The translations under genes were made by a program, and so were the position numbers. The notes under the pieces were generated by a model. The model was given only the letters and a program-made list of their open reading frames with translations. It did not search any database and was not told the origin of the DNA. Positions 1 to 9,101 of a stretch of 64,000 bases of DNA are shown here, in pieces. The DNA is taken from NCBI RefSeq assembly GCF_024666615.1, contig NZ_CP088297.1, positions 1,612,001 through 1,676,000 on the forward strand, given 5' to 3'. This stretch comes from Aquabacterium sp. J223. Its GTDB lineage: Bacteria; Pseudomonadota; Gammaproteobacteria; Burkholderiales; Burkholderiaceae_C. Each line of letters starts with the position of its first letter. The first letter of the stretch is position 1.

Positions 1-501
1 CACGCAGTTGCCCCAGGCCAATGCCGGCGCGATCTTCCACGCCGGGATGGCGATGGGAAAGTTCCACGGCGTGATGAGGCCGACCACGCCCACCGGCTCG
101 CGCGTCACCTCGACGCCGACGCCCGGCCGCACCGAGGCCACCGCCTCGCCGCCCGGGCGCAGCGCCTCGCCGGCGAAGAACTTGAAGATGGAGCCGGCGC
201 GCGCCACCTCGCCGATGGCCTCGGGCAGGGTCTTGCCCTCCTCGCGCGCCAGCAGGTCGCCCAGTTCGGCCTTGCGGGCGAGGATCTCGCTGCCCACGGT
301 GTCGAGCAGGTCGAAGCGCTGCTGCGGCGTGGACAGGCCCCAGGCCGGCGCCGCGGCGCGCGCGGCGGCCACGGCCTGCAGCGCCTGCGCCCGGTCGGCC
401 ACGGCGTACTCGCCGATCACGTCGCGGGTGTCCGACGGGTTGATGTTGCGGTAGGCGCGCACGCCCTCGGTCCAGGCGCCGGCGATGTAGTTGGCGTTCA
501 T
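1..501 (-). CDS. 2-oxoglutarate semialdehyde (2,5-dioxovalerate) dehydrogenase, N-terminal part
   Basis: This is the N-terminal 167 residues of an NAD(P)-dependent aldehyde dehydrogenase; the rest lies beyond the left edge. The protein opens [10 protein letters not shown] and contains the conserved ALDH stretch [13 protein letters not shown], which binds the cofactor. ALDHs are usually 480-520 residues, so the catalytic Cys and Glu are outside the window. It is the last visible gene of an operon that also carries gudD and kdgD. In the oxidative D-glucarate pathway KdgD makes 2-oxoglutarate semialdehyde, and an ALDH of this type oxidises it to 2-oxoglutarate. That substrate is inferred from context; the ALDH family is read directly. 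The gap to the upstream gene is 34 bases. Confidence 0.85.
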   Translation of the reverse strand, partial: MNANYIAGAWTEGVRAYRNINPSDTRDVIGEYAVADRAQALQAVAAARAAAPAWGLSTPQQRFDLLDTVGSEILARKAELGDLLAREEGKTLPEAIGEVARAGSIFKFFAGEALRPGGEAVASVRPGVGVEVTREPVGVVGLITPWNFPIAIPAWKIAPALAWGNCV

Positions 502-535
502 GCGGGTCCGGTTGCAGGGTTCGGAGGAAGCGGCG

Positions 536-1492
536 TCAGCTGGCGGCGGAGACCAGCCGGCCGTCGCGGTAGAAGCCGGCCAGGTTGTCGAGCACGCGCT
601 GCGCCATCGCGCGCCGCGTCTCGTCGGTGGCGCTGGCGACGTGCGGCAGCAGCACCACGTTGTCGAGCGAGAACAGCGCTTCCGGCACCCGCGGCTCGTC
701 CTCGAAGACGTCGAGCCCGGCGCCGGCGATGCGGCGTTCGGCCAGCGCACGCACCAGCGCCGCCTCGTCGACCACCGAGCCGCGGGCGACGTTGACGAGG
801 AAGCCGCGTGGGCCCAGCGCGTCCAGCACCTCGGCGTTCACCAGGTGGCGGGTCTCGGCACCGCCGGCGGTGATGACCACCAGGAAGTCGCACCAGTCCG
901 CCAGCGCGGCCAGCGAGGGCTCGTGCGGCCAGTCGACGCCCGCCACCGGTCGGCGGCTGTGGTAGCGGATGGCCATGTCGAAGCCGCCGGCGCGGCGGGC
1001 GATGGTGCGGCCGATGCGGCCGAGGCCGACGATGCCCAGCTTCGCGCCGCTGACCCGGCGGCCGAGGCCGAAGCCGTCGCCGGCCGCCCAGCGGCCTGCG
1101 CGCACGAAGCGGTCGGCCTCGACGACGCGGCGCGCGACGGCCAGCACCAGCGCCATCGCGGTGTCGGCCACGCAGTCGTTCAGCACGTCGGGCGTGTAGC
1201 CCACCGCCACCCCGCGCGCGGCCAGCGACGGCAGGTCCAGCCGGTCCAGGCCGACGCCCATGCTGGAGACGACGCGCAGCGCCGGCAGGGCCGCCAGCGT
1301 CGGCGCGTCCAGCCCCACGCCGGCCGAGGTCACGGCGCCGGTGAAGGACGCGCCGTGTCGGGCGAGGAAGGCGGCGGGGTCGGCCTCGTCGGCCAGGCGG
1401 TGCAGGTCGTAGCCCTCGGCCAGCGGCCCCTCGAGGAAGGGCGGCAGGCGGCCGAGCTGCAGCAGGCGGGGGCGGTCGGTGGGGGTGGTCAT
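536..1492 (-). CDS. D-2-hydroxyacid dehydrogenase family protein
   Basis: A 318-residue NAD(P)-dependent 2-hydroxyacid dehydrogenase of the glyoxylate/hydroxypyruvate reductase type, at normal family length. The Rossmann motif GLGRIG is at about residues 156-161. The expected catalytic trio is present: Arg near 237 (NVARGS), Glu near 266 (VFEDEP) and His near 284 (LLPHVASAT). Substrate-contacting Gly residues near 79-81 (MGVGLD) are also kept. It sits inside the glucarate operon, 15 bases after the upstream TTT receptor gene. A role in reducing a keto acid side product such as tartronate semialdehyde or hydroxypyruvate is possible but inferred. The ATG at 1492 gives the usual N-terminus. Confidence 0.85.
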   Translation of the reverse strand: MTTPTDRPRLLQLGRLPPFLEGPLAEGYDLHRLADEADPAAFLARHGASFTGAVTSAGVGLDAPTLAALPALRVVSSMGVGLDRLDLPSLAARGVAVGYTPDVLNDCVADTAMALVLAVARRVVEADRFVRAGRWAAGDGFGLGRRVSGAKLGIVGLGRIGRTIARRAGGFDMAIRYHSRRPVAGVDWPHEPSLAALADWCDFLVVITAGGAETRHLVNAEVLDALGPRGFLVNVARGSVVDEAALVRALAERRIAGAGLDVFEDEPRVPEALFSLDNVVLLPHVASATDETRRAMAQRVLDNLAGFYRDGRLVSAAS

Positions 1493-1507
1493 GGGGTGGA
1501 TGGTCGC

Positions 1508-2502
1508 TCAGTCGAGCTTCACGCCCGCCTTGGCGACCACCTGCGCCCAGTGGCGGCGCTCGCGGTCGAAGAAGGCGGCGAACTCGGCCGGGGTCATGGT
1601 GTGCACCTCCGCGCCCTGGCTGACCAGCTTCTCGCGCACCTCCGGCGAGCGGATGATGCGGGTCAGCTCGGCCTGCAGCCGCGCCAGCTGGGGCGCCGGC
1701 ATCGAGGCCGGCACCAGCACGCCCTGCCAGGTGCCGGACTCGAAGCCCGCGACGCCCTGCTCGGCGACGGTGGGCACCTGCGCCAGCAGCGGCACCCGGC
1801 TGCCCTTGGACACCGCCAGCACCTTGAGCTTGCCCGCCTGCACGTGCGGCAGCGTGGCCAGCATGCCGTTCATCAGCACCTGCGTCTGGCCGGCCACCGT
1901 GTCGCCGATGGCCTGCGCGCCGCCCTTGTAGGGGATGTAGGTCCACTTGGCGCCGGTGGCCTGTTCCACCGCCACGCCGGCCAGGTGCGGCGCGCTGCCG
2001 ATGGCCGTCACCGCCATGTTCAGCGGCTGCCTGTGCGACAGGGCCACCAGCTCGGCCAGGCTGTTCGCCGGCACCGACGGGTGCACCACCAGCAGGTGGG
2101 GCGAGTAGGCCAGCATGGTGACGCCGCGCAGGTCCTTCGCCGGGTCGAAGGGCAGCCGGGTGTAGACCGACGGGCTGATGGCCAGCGCGCCGACGTCGCA
2201 CAGCAGCAGCGTGTGCCCGTCCTTCGACTTGGCGACGAAGTCGGTGCCGGTGTTGCCGTTGGCGCCCGGCTTGTTGTCGACCACCACCGTGGTCTTCAGC
2301 GCCTCGGCCAGCGGCTGGCCGATGGCGCGGGCGATGATGTCCGACGAACCGCCCGGCGGGTACGGCACGACGATGCGCAGCGGCTGGCCGGGCCAGGCCT
2401 GCGCCCGCGACGTCGCGGGCGAGAACAGGCCGGCGGCGGCCCCGGCCATCAGGCCGAGGGCCGCGCGTCGCGGGGGGAGGTCAGGTCGTTGGGGTTCGTC
2501 AC
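1508..2502 (-). CDS. Tripartite tricarboxylate transporter (Bug-family) periplasmic binding protein, apparent frameshift in signal peptide
   Basis: A Bug/TctC-type periplasmic receptor; mature hallmarks are PLRIVVPYPPGGSSD and the later YKGGAQAIGD loop. Read from the only in-frame ATG (2449) the protein is 313 residues with a clipped signal peptide. A GTG at 2502 is preceded by GGAG and starts a typical leader. It joins the mature frame only if the C6 run on the coding strand (2472-2477) had seven C. The corrected protein would be 331 residues with a leader reading PPRRAALGLMAGAAAGLF followed by an AQA cleavage site. No TctA/TctB membrane genes are visible, as is common for orphan Bug proteins. 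Uptake of an aldarate such as glucarate is inferred from the operon. Confidence 0.8.
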
Positions 2503-2531
2503 GTTGTCGTCCGCTCCGGTGGTGGTCGTGG

Positions 2532-3860
2532 TCAGCGCACCATGCAGGGCCGCTTGGGGTCGAAGGTCCAGCCAGGGATGACGTGCTGCATGGCGACGGC
2601 GTCGTCGCGCGCGCCCAGGCCGTGCGCCTGGTAGAGCCGGTGCGCGGCCTCGACCCGGGCCATGTCGAGCGTGACGCCGAGGCCGGGCGCGGCGGGCACC
2701 GCCACCTCGCCGCCGACGATGCGCAGCGGCTCGACGGTCAGGCCTTGGCCGTCCTGCCAGATCCAGTGCGTGTCGATGGCGGTGATGCGGCCCGGCGCCG
2801 CGGCGGCGGCATGGGTGAACATGGCCAGCGAGACGTCGAAGTGGTTGTTCGAATGCGAGCCCCAGGTCAGGCCGAAGTCGCGGCAGGTCTGCGCCACCCG
2901 CACCGCGCCCTGCATCGTCCAGAAGTGCGGGTCGGCGAGCGGGATGTCCACGCTCTGAAGCGACAGCGAATGCACCATCTGCCGCCAGTCGGTGGCCACC
3001 ATGTTGGTGGCGGTGGGCAGTCCGGTGGCGCGGCGGAACTCGGCCATCACCTCGCGGCCGGAGAAGCCGCCTTCGGCGCCGCAGGGGTCCTCGGCATAGG
3101 CGAGGGTGCCGTGCAGGTCCCGCATCAGCCGCACCGCGTCCTTCAGCCACCAGCCGCCGTTCGGGTCGAGCGTGATGCGCGCCTGCGGGAAGCGCGTCTT
3201 CAGGGCCTTGACCGCCTCCACCTCCTCCTCGCCGCGCAGCACCCCGCCCTTCAGCTTGAAGTCCTGGAAGCCGTAGCGCGCCTGCGCGGCCTCGGCGAGG
3301 GCGACGATGGCCGCCGGGGTCATCGCTTCCTCGTGACGCAGGCGACACCAGGGATCCTCGGCGTCGGGGTCGCTGGCGTAGGGCAGGCCTGTCTTCTGCC
3401 GGTCGCCGACGTAGAACAGGTAGCCCAGCATGGGCACGCGGTCGCGCTGCTGCCCTTCGCCGAGCAGCGCGCACACCGGCACCTCCAGGTGCTGGCCGAG
3501 CAGGTCGAGCAGCGCCGACTCCACCGCCGTCACCGCATGGATGGTGGTGCGCAGGTCGAAGGTCTGCAGCCCCCGGCCGCCGGCGTCGCGGTCGGCGAAG
3601 CGCTGGCGCATGGCGTTGAGCAGCCGCTGCCAGTCGCCCACCTTCTGGCCTTCGAGCAGTGGCGCGGCGTCCTCCAGCGTCTGCCGGATGGCCTCGCCGC
3701 CGGGGACCTCGCCGACGCCGGTGCGGCCGGCGGAATCGGTGACGACCAGCAGGTTGCGGGTGAAGAACGGCGCATGCCCGCCGGACAGGTTGAGCAGCAG
3801 GCTGTCGCGCCCGGCCACCGGCACGGCGCGGACGGATTGGATGCGGGGGGTGTTGTTCAC
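2532..3860 (-). CDS. gudD: Glucarate dehydratase
   Basis: A 442-residue enolase-superfamily glucarate dehydratase, converting D-glucarate (and often L-idarate) to 5-dehydro-4-deoxy-D-glucarate. Signature residues of the family are present: the KxK pair at about 202/204 (FKLKGG), Mg ligands Asp near 232 (LDPNGG), Glu near 257 (AEDPCG) and Asn near 286 (ATNMVATDW), and the general-base region SHSNNHFD near 335-342. Its length matches E. coli GudD (446). It lies 7 bases after the upstream receptor gene and precedes the second receptor, so it is co-transcribed. The sequence is recognisable end to end and I am confident of the assignment. Confidence 0.95.
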   Translation of the reverse strand: MNNTPRIQSVRAVPVAGRDSLLLNLSGGHAPFFTRNLLVVTDSAGRTGVGEVPGGEAIRQTLEDAAPLLEGQKVGDWQRLLNAMRQRFADRDAGGRGLQTFDLRTTIHAVTAVESALLDLLGQHLEVPVCALLGEGQQRDRVPMLGYLFYVGDRQKTGLPYASDPDAEDPWCRLRHEEAMTPAAIVALAEAAQARYGFQDFKLKGGVLRGEEEVEAVKALKTRFPQARITLDPNGGWWLKDAVRLMRDLHGTLAYAEDPCGAEGGFSGREVMAEFRRATGLPTATNMVATDWRQMVHSLSLQSVDIPLADPHFWTMQGAVRVAQTCRDFGLTWGSHSNNHFDVSLAMFTHAAAAAPGRITAIDTHWIWQDGQGLTVEPLRIVGGEVAVPAAPGLGVTLDMARVEAAHRLYQAHGLGARDDAVAMQHVIPGWTFDPKRPCMVR

Positions 3861-3867
3861 CTCGGGC

Positions 3868-4884
3868 TCAATCCGCGCTGATCCTGCGCGTCTCGATCAC
3901 CTGCTTCCAGCGCGCGAACTCGCGCTGCTGGAAGGCGGTGAACTGCTCCGGCGTGTTGGCGACGATCTCGAAGCCGAGGTCGGTCAGCCGCGTCTTCACC
4001 ACCGGGTCGTTCAACGCCGCCACCATCGCCGCGTGCAGCTTCTGCTTGACGTCGGCCGGCAGGCCCCGAGGTGCGGCCACCGCCTGCCAGGAGTAGACGT
4101 CGACGTCGGCCACGCCGGCTTCGGCCAGCGTGGGCACCTGCGGCAGCAGCGGGCTGCGCTTGTCGCCGGTGATGGCCAGCGCGCGCAGCCTGCCCGAGGC
4201 CACGTGTTGCGTGACGACGTTGATGTTCTGGAACGACGCGTCGACCACGCCGCCGAGCAGGTCGTTGATGGCCGGCGCGCCGCCCTTGTAGGGCACGTGC
4301 AGGCCCGAGGTGCCGCTCTGCAGCCAGAACAGCTCCGCCGTCAGGTGGTCGGACGAACCGTTGCCCGACGAGGCGAAGGTCAGCTTCTCGGGCTGCTTCT
4401 TCAAGGCCGCCAGCAGGTCGGCCACCGTGCGCTGCGGCGACGCGGCCGGCACCACCAGCACGTTGGGCGCCTGCACCGCGACGGTCAGGTAGTCGAAGTC
4501 CTTCAGCGCGTCGTACGGCACGCTCTTGATCAGGTGCGGCGCGATGACGTAGGGACCGAGCGACGCGACCAGCAGCGTGTGGCCGTCGGCCGGCGCGCGC
4601 TTGACCTGCCCGGCGCCCAGGGTGCCGGTGGCCCCCGGGCGGTTGTCCACGACGAAGGTCTGGCCGAAGCGCTCCTGCAGCTTGGCGGGCAGGCTGCGGG
4701 CGATCATGTCGGTGGAGCCGCCCGCGGGGAAGGGCACCACCAGGGTCACCGGCCTGTCGGGCCACGACTGCGCGGCGGCGAACAGCGGGGCGGCGGCCAG
4801 CAGGGCCGCAGAGAAGCCGCCCAGCAGGCGTCGCCGGGTGGCGGTCGACGCAGGGCGCGCAACGGGCGTGAAGGGCGAAGTCAT
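3868..4884 (-). CDS. Tripartite tricarboxylate transporter (Bug-family) periplasmic binding protein
   Basis: A 338-residue Bug/TctC receptor, intact. It opens with a twin-arginine-flavoured leader ([20 protein letters not shown], cleavage after AAAQ), followed by the family motif [15 protein letters not shown] and the ligand-loop motif [12 protein letters not shown] near residue 190. The frame stays open far upstream of 4884, but the ATG at 4884 is the one giving a signal peptide, so I chose it. It lies between kdgD (32 bases upstream) and gudD (7 bases downstream). It is a paralogue of the receptor at 1508-2502. Two receptors in one operon may bind different aldarates, for example glucarate and galactarate; this is inference. 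Confidence 0.9.
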   Translation of the reverse strand: MTSPFTPVARPASTATRRRLLGGFSAALLAAAPLFAAAQSWPDRPVTLVVPFPAGGSTDMIARSLPAKLQERFGQTFVVDNRPGATGTLGAGQVKRAPADGHTLLVASLGPYVIAPHLIKSVPYDALKDFDYLTVAVQAPNVLVVPAASPQRTVADLLAALKKQPEKLTFASSGNGSSDHLTAELFWLQSGTSGLHVPYKGGAPAINDLLGGVVDASFQNINVVTQHVASGRLRALAITGDKRSPLLPQVPTLAEAGVADVDVYSWQAVAAPRGLPADVKQKLHAAMVAALNDPVVKTRLTDLGFEIVANTPEQFTAFQQREFARWKQVIETRRISAD

Positions 4885-4916
4885 CTCGTCGTCTCCTGTC
4901 TTGTCACCGGGCTCGT

Positions 4917-5828
4917 TCACTGCGGCCCGAGCTTGGCCACCAGCGCGCGCAACTGCTCGACCTCGGCCGCGGTGAGGTCGGACAGCGGCGGGCGCACCGG
5001 GCCGGCGGAATGGCCGGCGATCGTGGCCCCGGCCTTGACGATGGACACCGCATAGCCCTCGCCCTGGTTGCGCAGCGCGATGTAGGGCAGGAAGAAGTCG
5101 CGGATCAGGCGGTTGCAGGTCTCGTCGTCGCCGGCGGCATGGGCGTTGTAGAAGTCCATCGCCGTCTTCGGGATGAAGTTGAAGACCGCCGAGGAGTAGA
5201 CCGGGCAGCCCATGGCCTTGTAGGCGCCGGCGAAGACCTCCGCCGTCGGCAGGCCGCCGAGGTAGGCGAAGCGGTCGCCCAGCGTCTGGCGGATGGCGAC
5301 GAACTTCTCGATGTCGCCGACGCCGTCCTTGAAGCCGATGAGGTTGGGGCAGCGGTCGGCCAGCTGCAGCAGGCTGGCCGGGGTCAGCCGGCAGGCGCCG
5401 CGGTTGTAGACGACGACGCCGAACCTGACGCTGCGGCACACCGCCTCGACGTGGGCGACCAGGCCCTCCTGGCTGGCCTCGGTCAGGTAGTGCGGCAGCA
5501 GCAGCAGCCCCTGGGCGCCCAGGCGCTCGGCCTCCTGCGCATAGCGGATGGCCAGCGTGGTGCCGGCGCCGGCGCCGGCCAGGATGGGGGTGCGGCCGCG
5601 GCAGGTGTCCAGCGCCACCTGGACCACCTGCGAGAACTCGGCAGGCTCCAGCGAGAAGAACTCACCCGTGCCACCGGCGGCGAACAGCGCCGAGGCGCCG
5701 TAGGGCTGCAGCCACTCGAGCCGCTCCGCATAGGGCGTCGGCGCGAAGCGCAGATCGGCGTCGAAGTCGGTGAGGGGAAAGGACAGCAGGCCAGCCTGCA
5801 GCACGCGCTGGAGCTCTTGGGGGGACAT
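4917..5828 (-). CDS. kdgD: 5-dehydro-4-deoxyglucarate dehydratase
   Basis: A 303-residue member of the DapA/NAL TIM-barrel family, at the KdgD length. It dehydrates and decarboxylates 5-dehydro-4-deoxy-D-glucarate to 2-oxoglutarate semialdehyde. The Schiff-base Lys is at about 167 ([11 protein letters not shown]) and the catalytic Tyr at about 141 ([11 protein letters not shown]). The substrate loop [10 protein letters not shown] near 51-60 is the KdgD version of the GxTGE loop. It is the first gene of the operon; the ATG at 5828 is preceded by GGAGAA. A GntR-type operator candidate lies about 40-60 bases upstream, so expression is probably derepressed by the pathway substrate. Confidence 0.95.
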   Translation of the reverse strand: MSPQELQRVLQAGLLSFPLTDFDADLRFAPTPYAERLEWLQPYGASALFAAGGTGEFFSLEPAEFSQVVQVALDTCRGRTPILAGAGAGTTLAIRYAQEAERLGAQGLLLLPHYLTEASQEGLVAHVEAVCRSVRFGVVVYNRGACRLTPASLLQLADRCPNLIGFKDGVGDIEKFVAIRQTLGDRFAYLGGLPTAEVFAGAYKAMGCPVYSSAVFNFIPKTAMDFYNAHAAGDDETCNRLIRDFFLPYIALRNQGEGYAVSIVKAGATIAGHSAGPVRPPLSDLTAAEVEQLRALVAKLGPQ

Positions 5829-5866
5829 GGCGGTTCTCCGGGCTTGCGGGCCGGTATGGCCGCAAC

Positions 5867-5886
5867 GTCATATGTCATCGTACAAC
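5867..5886 (-). promoter_or_regulatory. Candidate GntR (FCD) operator upstream of kdgD
   Basis: On the minus strand this stretch contains TTGTACGATGA, which fits the FadR/FCD operator form TnGTnnnACnA with one mismatch. The same 13-base core (GTTGTAyGAyGAC) recurs at 6790-6802 upstream of the gntR gene. Binding by the adjacent regulator is inferred. Confidence 0.55.
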
Positions 5887-6005
5887 TTGGACCGGCCCGC
5901 AACGAACAAGGGATAACCCGGTGTCCGGGTCCGGTTCCCGGCATGGGCGCCATGGCCGGGCGGCCGGGGGCGGCCCGTCCCGGCGGTGAGAAAAGTCGCC
6001 GGCCG

Positions 6006-6737
6006 TCAGCCCGGGCCGGCCTCGTGGGCGCGGCGGCGCCGCTCGCGGCTGTTGGCCAGGTGGGTGCGCATGGCCGCGCGGGCGGCCTCCGGGTCCTGCG
6101 CCACGATGGCGACGAGGATGCTGTCGTGCTCGGCGTTGACCCGGCGCAGGTACTGGCCGCGCACCTCCTTCGACGCCCCCTGCTGAAGGCGGGCGCGCGG
6201 GATGATGTCGCGGCCGAGCGTGGCCATCAGGTCGGCGAAATGGGCGTTCTGGGTCGCCCGCGCGATCTCGACGTGGAACTGGAAGTCGGCGGCCACCGCG
6301 TCGGCGCCGGCCGCGATGGCCGACTCCAGTTCGGCGAGGGCGGCGCGCATGGCCGCGAGGTTGGCGTCGGTGCGGCGCACGGCGGCCAGCGCGGCGGCCT
6401 CGGTCTCCAGCCCGATGCGCAGCTCGAGCACGGCGATGACGTCGCGCAGCGTGGCCATCTGGTCGGCATCGATGCGGAAGCCGGGCGTGTCGCCCGGGCC
6501 GAGCACGAAGGTGCCGATGCCATGGTGCGTCTGCACCATGCCGCTGGCCTGCAGCTTGGAGATGGCCTCGCGCACCACCGTCCGGCTGACACCGAACTCG
6601 GCCATGATGGCCGCCTCGGTGGGCAGCTTGGTGCCCTCCGTCCAGCGGCCGTCGCGGATGCGCTCGCCCAGGGTGTCGACGAGGTCGAGCGCCAGCGTTC
6701 GGGGGCGGCGTCGGGGTGGCGGGATCACGCTGGACAT
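6006..6737 (-). CDS. GntR-family regulator, FCD (FadR) subfamily
   Basis: A 243-residue transcription factor. An N-terminal winged helix spans about residues 20-85 (LPTEAAIMAEFGVSRTVVRE is the GntR helix-turn-helix), followed by an all-helical FCD ligand-binding domain at about 95-225 with metal-site style residues (FQFHVEIARATQN; a later HDSI). The frame is open further upstream, but the ATG at 6737 starts directly before the DNA-binding domain, so I chose it. It is encoded just upstream of, and in the same direction as, the glucarate operon. It probably represses that operon and itself through the two matching operators at 5867-5886 and 6790-6802. Confidence 0.9.
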   Translation of the reverse strand: MSSVIPPPRRRPRTLALDLVDTLGERIRDGRWTEGTKLPTEAAIMAEFGVSRTVVREAISKLQASGMVQTHHGIGTFVLGPGDTPGFRIDADQMATLRDVIAVLELRIGLETEAAALAAVRRTDANLAAMRAALAELESAIAAGADAVAADFQFHVEIARATQNAHFADLMATLGRDIIPRARLQQGASKEVRGQYLRRVNAEHDSILVAIVAQDPEAARAAMRTHLANSRERRRRAHEAGPG

Positions 6738-6789
6738 GGGCTGCTTCCGGTTGGCGCCGCCGTGACAGCCAGGGCGGTTTCCGTTCAGT

Positions 6790-6802
6790 GTTGTATGACG
6801 AC
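6790..6802. promoter_or_regulatory. Candidate GntR (FCD) operator upstream of gntR
   Basis: The plus strand reads GTTGTATGACGAC, an exact fit to TnGTnnnACnA and near-identical to the site before kdgD. On the minus strand it overlaps a plausible -10 (TACAAC) set 17 bases from TTGCGC, which would allow autorepression. Confidence 0.55.
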
Positions 6803-6955
6803 TGACCGGACGGCGCAAGTCACGGAGGGTTCGACGCGTCCTGCCCGGTGCTCGGCCGGGCGGCCGCGGCACCTGCCGCACGCCCCGGCCGACGACGGCG
6901 CCATTGTCGCCAACGAGGGCGGGTCTGCCGGCGGGCACGGCGTGCCCGCGCCGCG

Positions 6956-8914
6956 TCAGGCCGGGTCGACCCGGAAGCGCGCCACCCGTGCGGCCAGCGC
7001 CAGGGCCTGCTCGCGCAGGCTGTCGGCCGCCGCTGCGGTCTCTTCCACCAGCGCCGCGTTCTGCTGCGTCTGCCGGTCCAGCGTCCCCAGCGAATCGCTC
7101 ACCAAGTGCACGCCGCCGCTCTGTTCCTTGGTCGCTTCGAAGACGGTGGACATCAGCGCCTTCAGCTGCTCGGCGTTGTCGCGCAGCGACCGCATCTGGT
7201 CACCGGCCGAGCCGACCACGCGGGCGCCGGCGTCCACCCGCCCCACGCTGTCGGTGATGAGCGTCTTGATCTCCCGCGCCGACTGCGCCGATCGCTGTGC
7301 CAGGGCGCGCACCTCGGCGGCGACGACGGCGAAGCCGCGGCCGTGCTCGCCCGCGCGTGCCGCCTCCACGGCGGCGTTCAGCGCCAGGATGTTGGTCTGG
7401 AAGGCGATGCCGTCGATCACCGAGATGATGTCGGCGATGCGGGTCGACGACTCCTGCACGCCGTGCATGGTGCGCACGACCTCGCCGATGGTCTCGCTGC
7501 CCGCCGTGGCGGCCGACGCATTGGCGCTGGCGATGGCGGCGGCCGACTGGCTGGTGTCGGCGGTGCTCGCCACCGTGGACGCGATCTGGTGCATGGCCGA
7601 TGCCGACTCTTCCAGACTGGCCGCGGCCTGCTCGCTGCGGCGGCTCAGGTCCGTCGAGGCGCCGGCGATCTCGCCGCTGGCGTGGACCAGGCCGTCGGAG
7701 GCCGCCCGGACCTCCAGCACGATGCCGCGCAGCGAGCTCTGCATGTCCTTCATGCTGTTCATCAGGTCGGCCGCCTCGTCGCGGCCCCAGGGGCGGGGCG
7801 CCATGGTGAGGTCGCCCTTGGTCATCGCTTCCAGGTGGCGCCGCACCTCGGCCAGCCCGCCGTTCATCACCAGGTAGAAGCTGTAGAACAGGTAGGCGGC
7901 GGTGAGCAGGCAGACGCCGGTGAGGATCAAGGTGGCATCGCGGCGCTGCAGGTCGTGGCCGATGCGGTCGGCCAGCAGCGAGTCCAGCAGCGTCATGCCG
8001 TCCGAGGAGAGCGCGCGCAGCGCGTCGACGGCGGCCTGCCCCGGCACGTCCAGCATGGCGGTCTGGGCGTCGAAGCGGTCACCGAACCAGGCGCGTTCCG
8101 CCGCGTCGAGGAAGCGCCGGCTGGCGTCGAGCGCGGCGGCCATCGGCAGCCTGGCCACCTCCGGATGGCCGTCCGCGGCACGCCGCAGCTGCCCCTCGAT
8201 GTCACCCAGTTGCACCCGTGCCTGGTTCCACAGGGCATACAGGCGCCGCAGCTGCGCCGGGTCGGGCTCGCCCTGGCCCATCGACCCGGCCAGGCCGCGT
8301 GCATGGGAGATGGCCTCGACGACGTCGAAGGTGACGATGGCCGACACCGACATCAGGTAGTAGGTGGTCTGCTCCGGGTCCAGCGACAGCAGAGAGGCGT
8401 CGAGCACCGAGGTGCGGGCGTCGCGCAGGCCGTCGACGTAGGCCTGCATCGCGGCCGCGGTGGACGCGCCGGTGCCGAGCGCCTCGTCCGCCTTCAGGGC
8501 CGGGACCAGGGCCGGCCGGAAGTCGAGCCCGGCGGGGCGCTGCTCGACCAACTGCAGCACCGCGGCCTTGCGCGCCCGGATGGCCGCCAGGTCCGGGCCG
8601 GTCGACGAGCCGCCCAGGAGCAGGCGGCGCTGCCGTTGCGCCTCGATCAGCCAGGGCTCCAGCAGGCGCAGCGTCTCGACGCCGGCCCGCTCCTTGCGCG
8701 CGAAGTCCACCGCCGCGGCAACGTTGTCGAGGTAGGCCTTGAGCAGGAACAGCAGTGGCAACAGGAACGCCAGCGACACCAGCAGCGCCTTGGCCCGGAA
8801 GCCGAGCTTGCGGAACAGCCGGACCCCCGGCGCCCAGACGCCGTGGTGGCGAAAGAAGGGCAGCATGGCGCTGCTGCTGGGTCGCGTGGCGGTGGGGCGG
8901 GCCGTCGGGTGCAT
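6956..8914 (-). CDS. Methyl-accepting chemotaxis protein
   Basis: A chemoreceptor of about 652 residues from the ATG at 8914. A first membrane span follows residue 40 (ALLVSLAFLLPLLFLL), then a long periplasmic four-helix-type sensor of about 280 residues. A second span (LILTGVCLLTAAYLFYSF) leads to a HAMP-like linker (GLAEVRRHLEAMTKGDLT) and the cytoplasmic signalling domain. The invariant hairpin tip is present as GIAFQTNILALNAAVEAARAG. No CheR-tethering pentapeptide is seen at the C-terminus, which ends RVDPA. The start is uncertain: the frame is open to 9040 and another ATG lies at 8866. It is monocistronic, followed by gntR after about 218 bases; the sensed ligand is unknown. Confidence 0.9.
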   Translation of the reverse strand: MHPTARPTATRPSSSAMLPFFRHHGVWAPGVRLFRKLGFRAKALLVSLAFLLPLLFLLKAYLDNVAAAVDFARKERAGVETLRLLEPWLIEAQRQRRLLLGGSSTGPDLAAIRARKAAVLQLVEQRPAGLDFRPALVPALKADEALGTGASTAAAMQAYVDGLRDARTSVLDASLLSLDPEQTTYYLMSVSAIVTFDVVEAISHARGLAGSMGQGEPDPAQLRRLYALWNQARVQLGDIEGQLRRAADGHPEVARLPMAAALDASRRFLDAAERAWFGDRFDAQTAMLDVPGQAAVDALRALSSDGMTLLDSLLADRIGHDLQRRDATLILTGVCLLTAAYLFYSFYLVMNGGLAEVRRHLEAMTKGDLTMAPRPWGRDEAADLMNSMKDMQSSLRGIVLEVRAASDGLVHASGEIAGASTDLSRRSEQAAASLEESASAMHQIASTVASTADTSQSAAAIASANASAATAGSETIGEVVRTMHGVQESSTRIADIISVIDGIAFQTNILALNAAVEAARAGEHGRGFAVVAAEVRALAQRSAQSAREIKTLITDSVGRVDAGARVVGSAGDQMRSLRDNAEQLKALMSTVFEATKEQSGGVHLVSDSLGTLDRQTQQNAALVEETAAAADSLREQALALAARVARFRVDPA

Positions 8915-9101
8915 GCGTCGTCCAGGGGGTGTTGGTATGAAGCGCCTATCGGCAACGCCTTGCCCGGCTTGAACGCGCCGGTGTGGGGAGATCTCGACGC
9001 GAGAGGCTCGCCCACCCTCGCCGGTGGCCGCCCTCTGCAACGATCGCGCCCGTGTCGTCGGCTAGGCTTGCGCTTTGTCAACACAGCAGGAGCACCGCCC
9101 G

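Noticed and set aside
491..2581. Long plus-strand open frame of nearly 700 codons
   Set aside because: It is antisense to the dehydrogenase and TTT receptor genes, His/Gln/Arg-rich and matches no family. In DNA this GC-rich such frames arise from the third-codon-position bias of the opposite strand.
5010..7877. Plus-strand open frame of 955 codons
   Set aside because: Antisense to kdgD, gntR and the chemoreceptor, each of which has full family motifs; the composition is that of a shadow frame.
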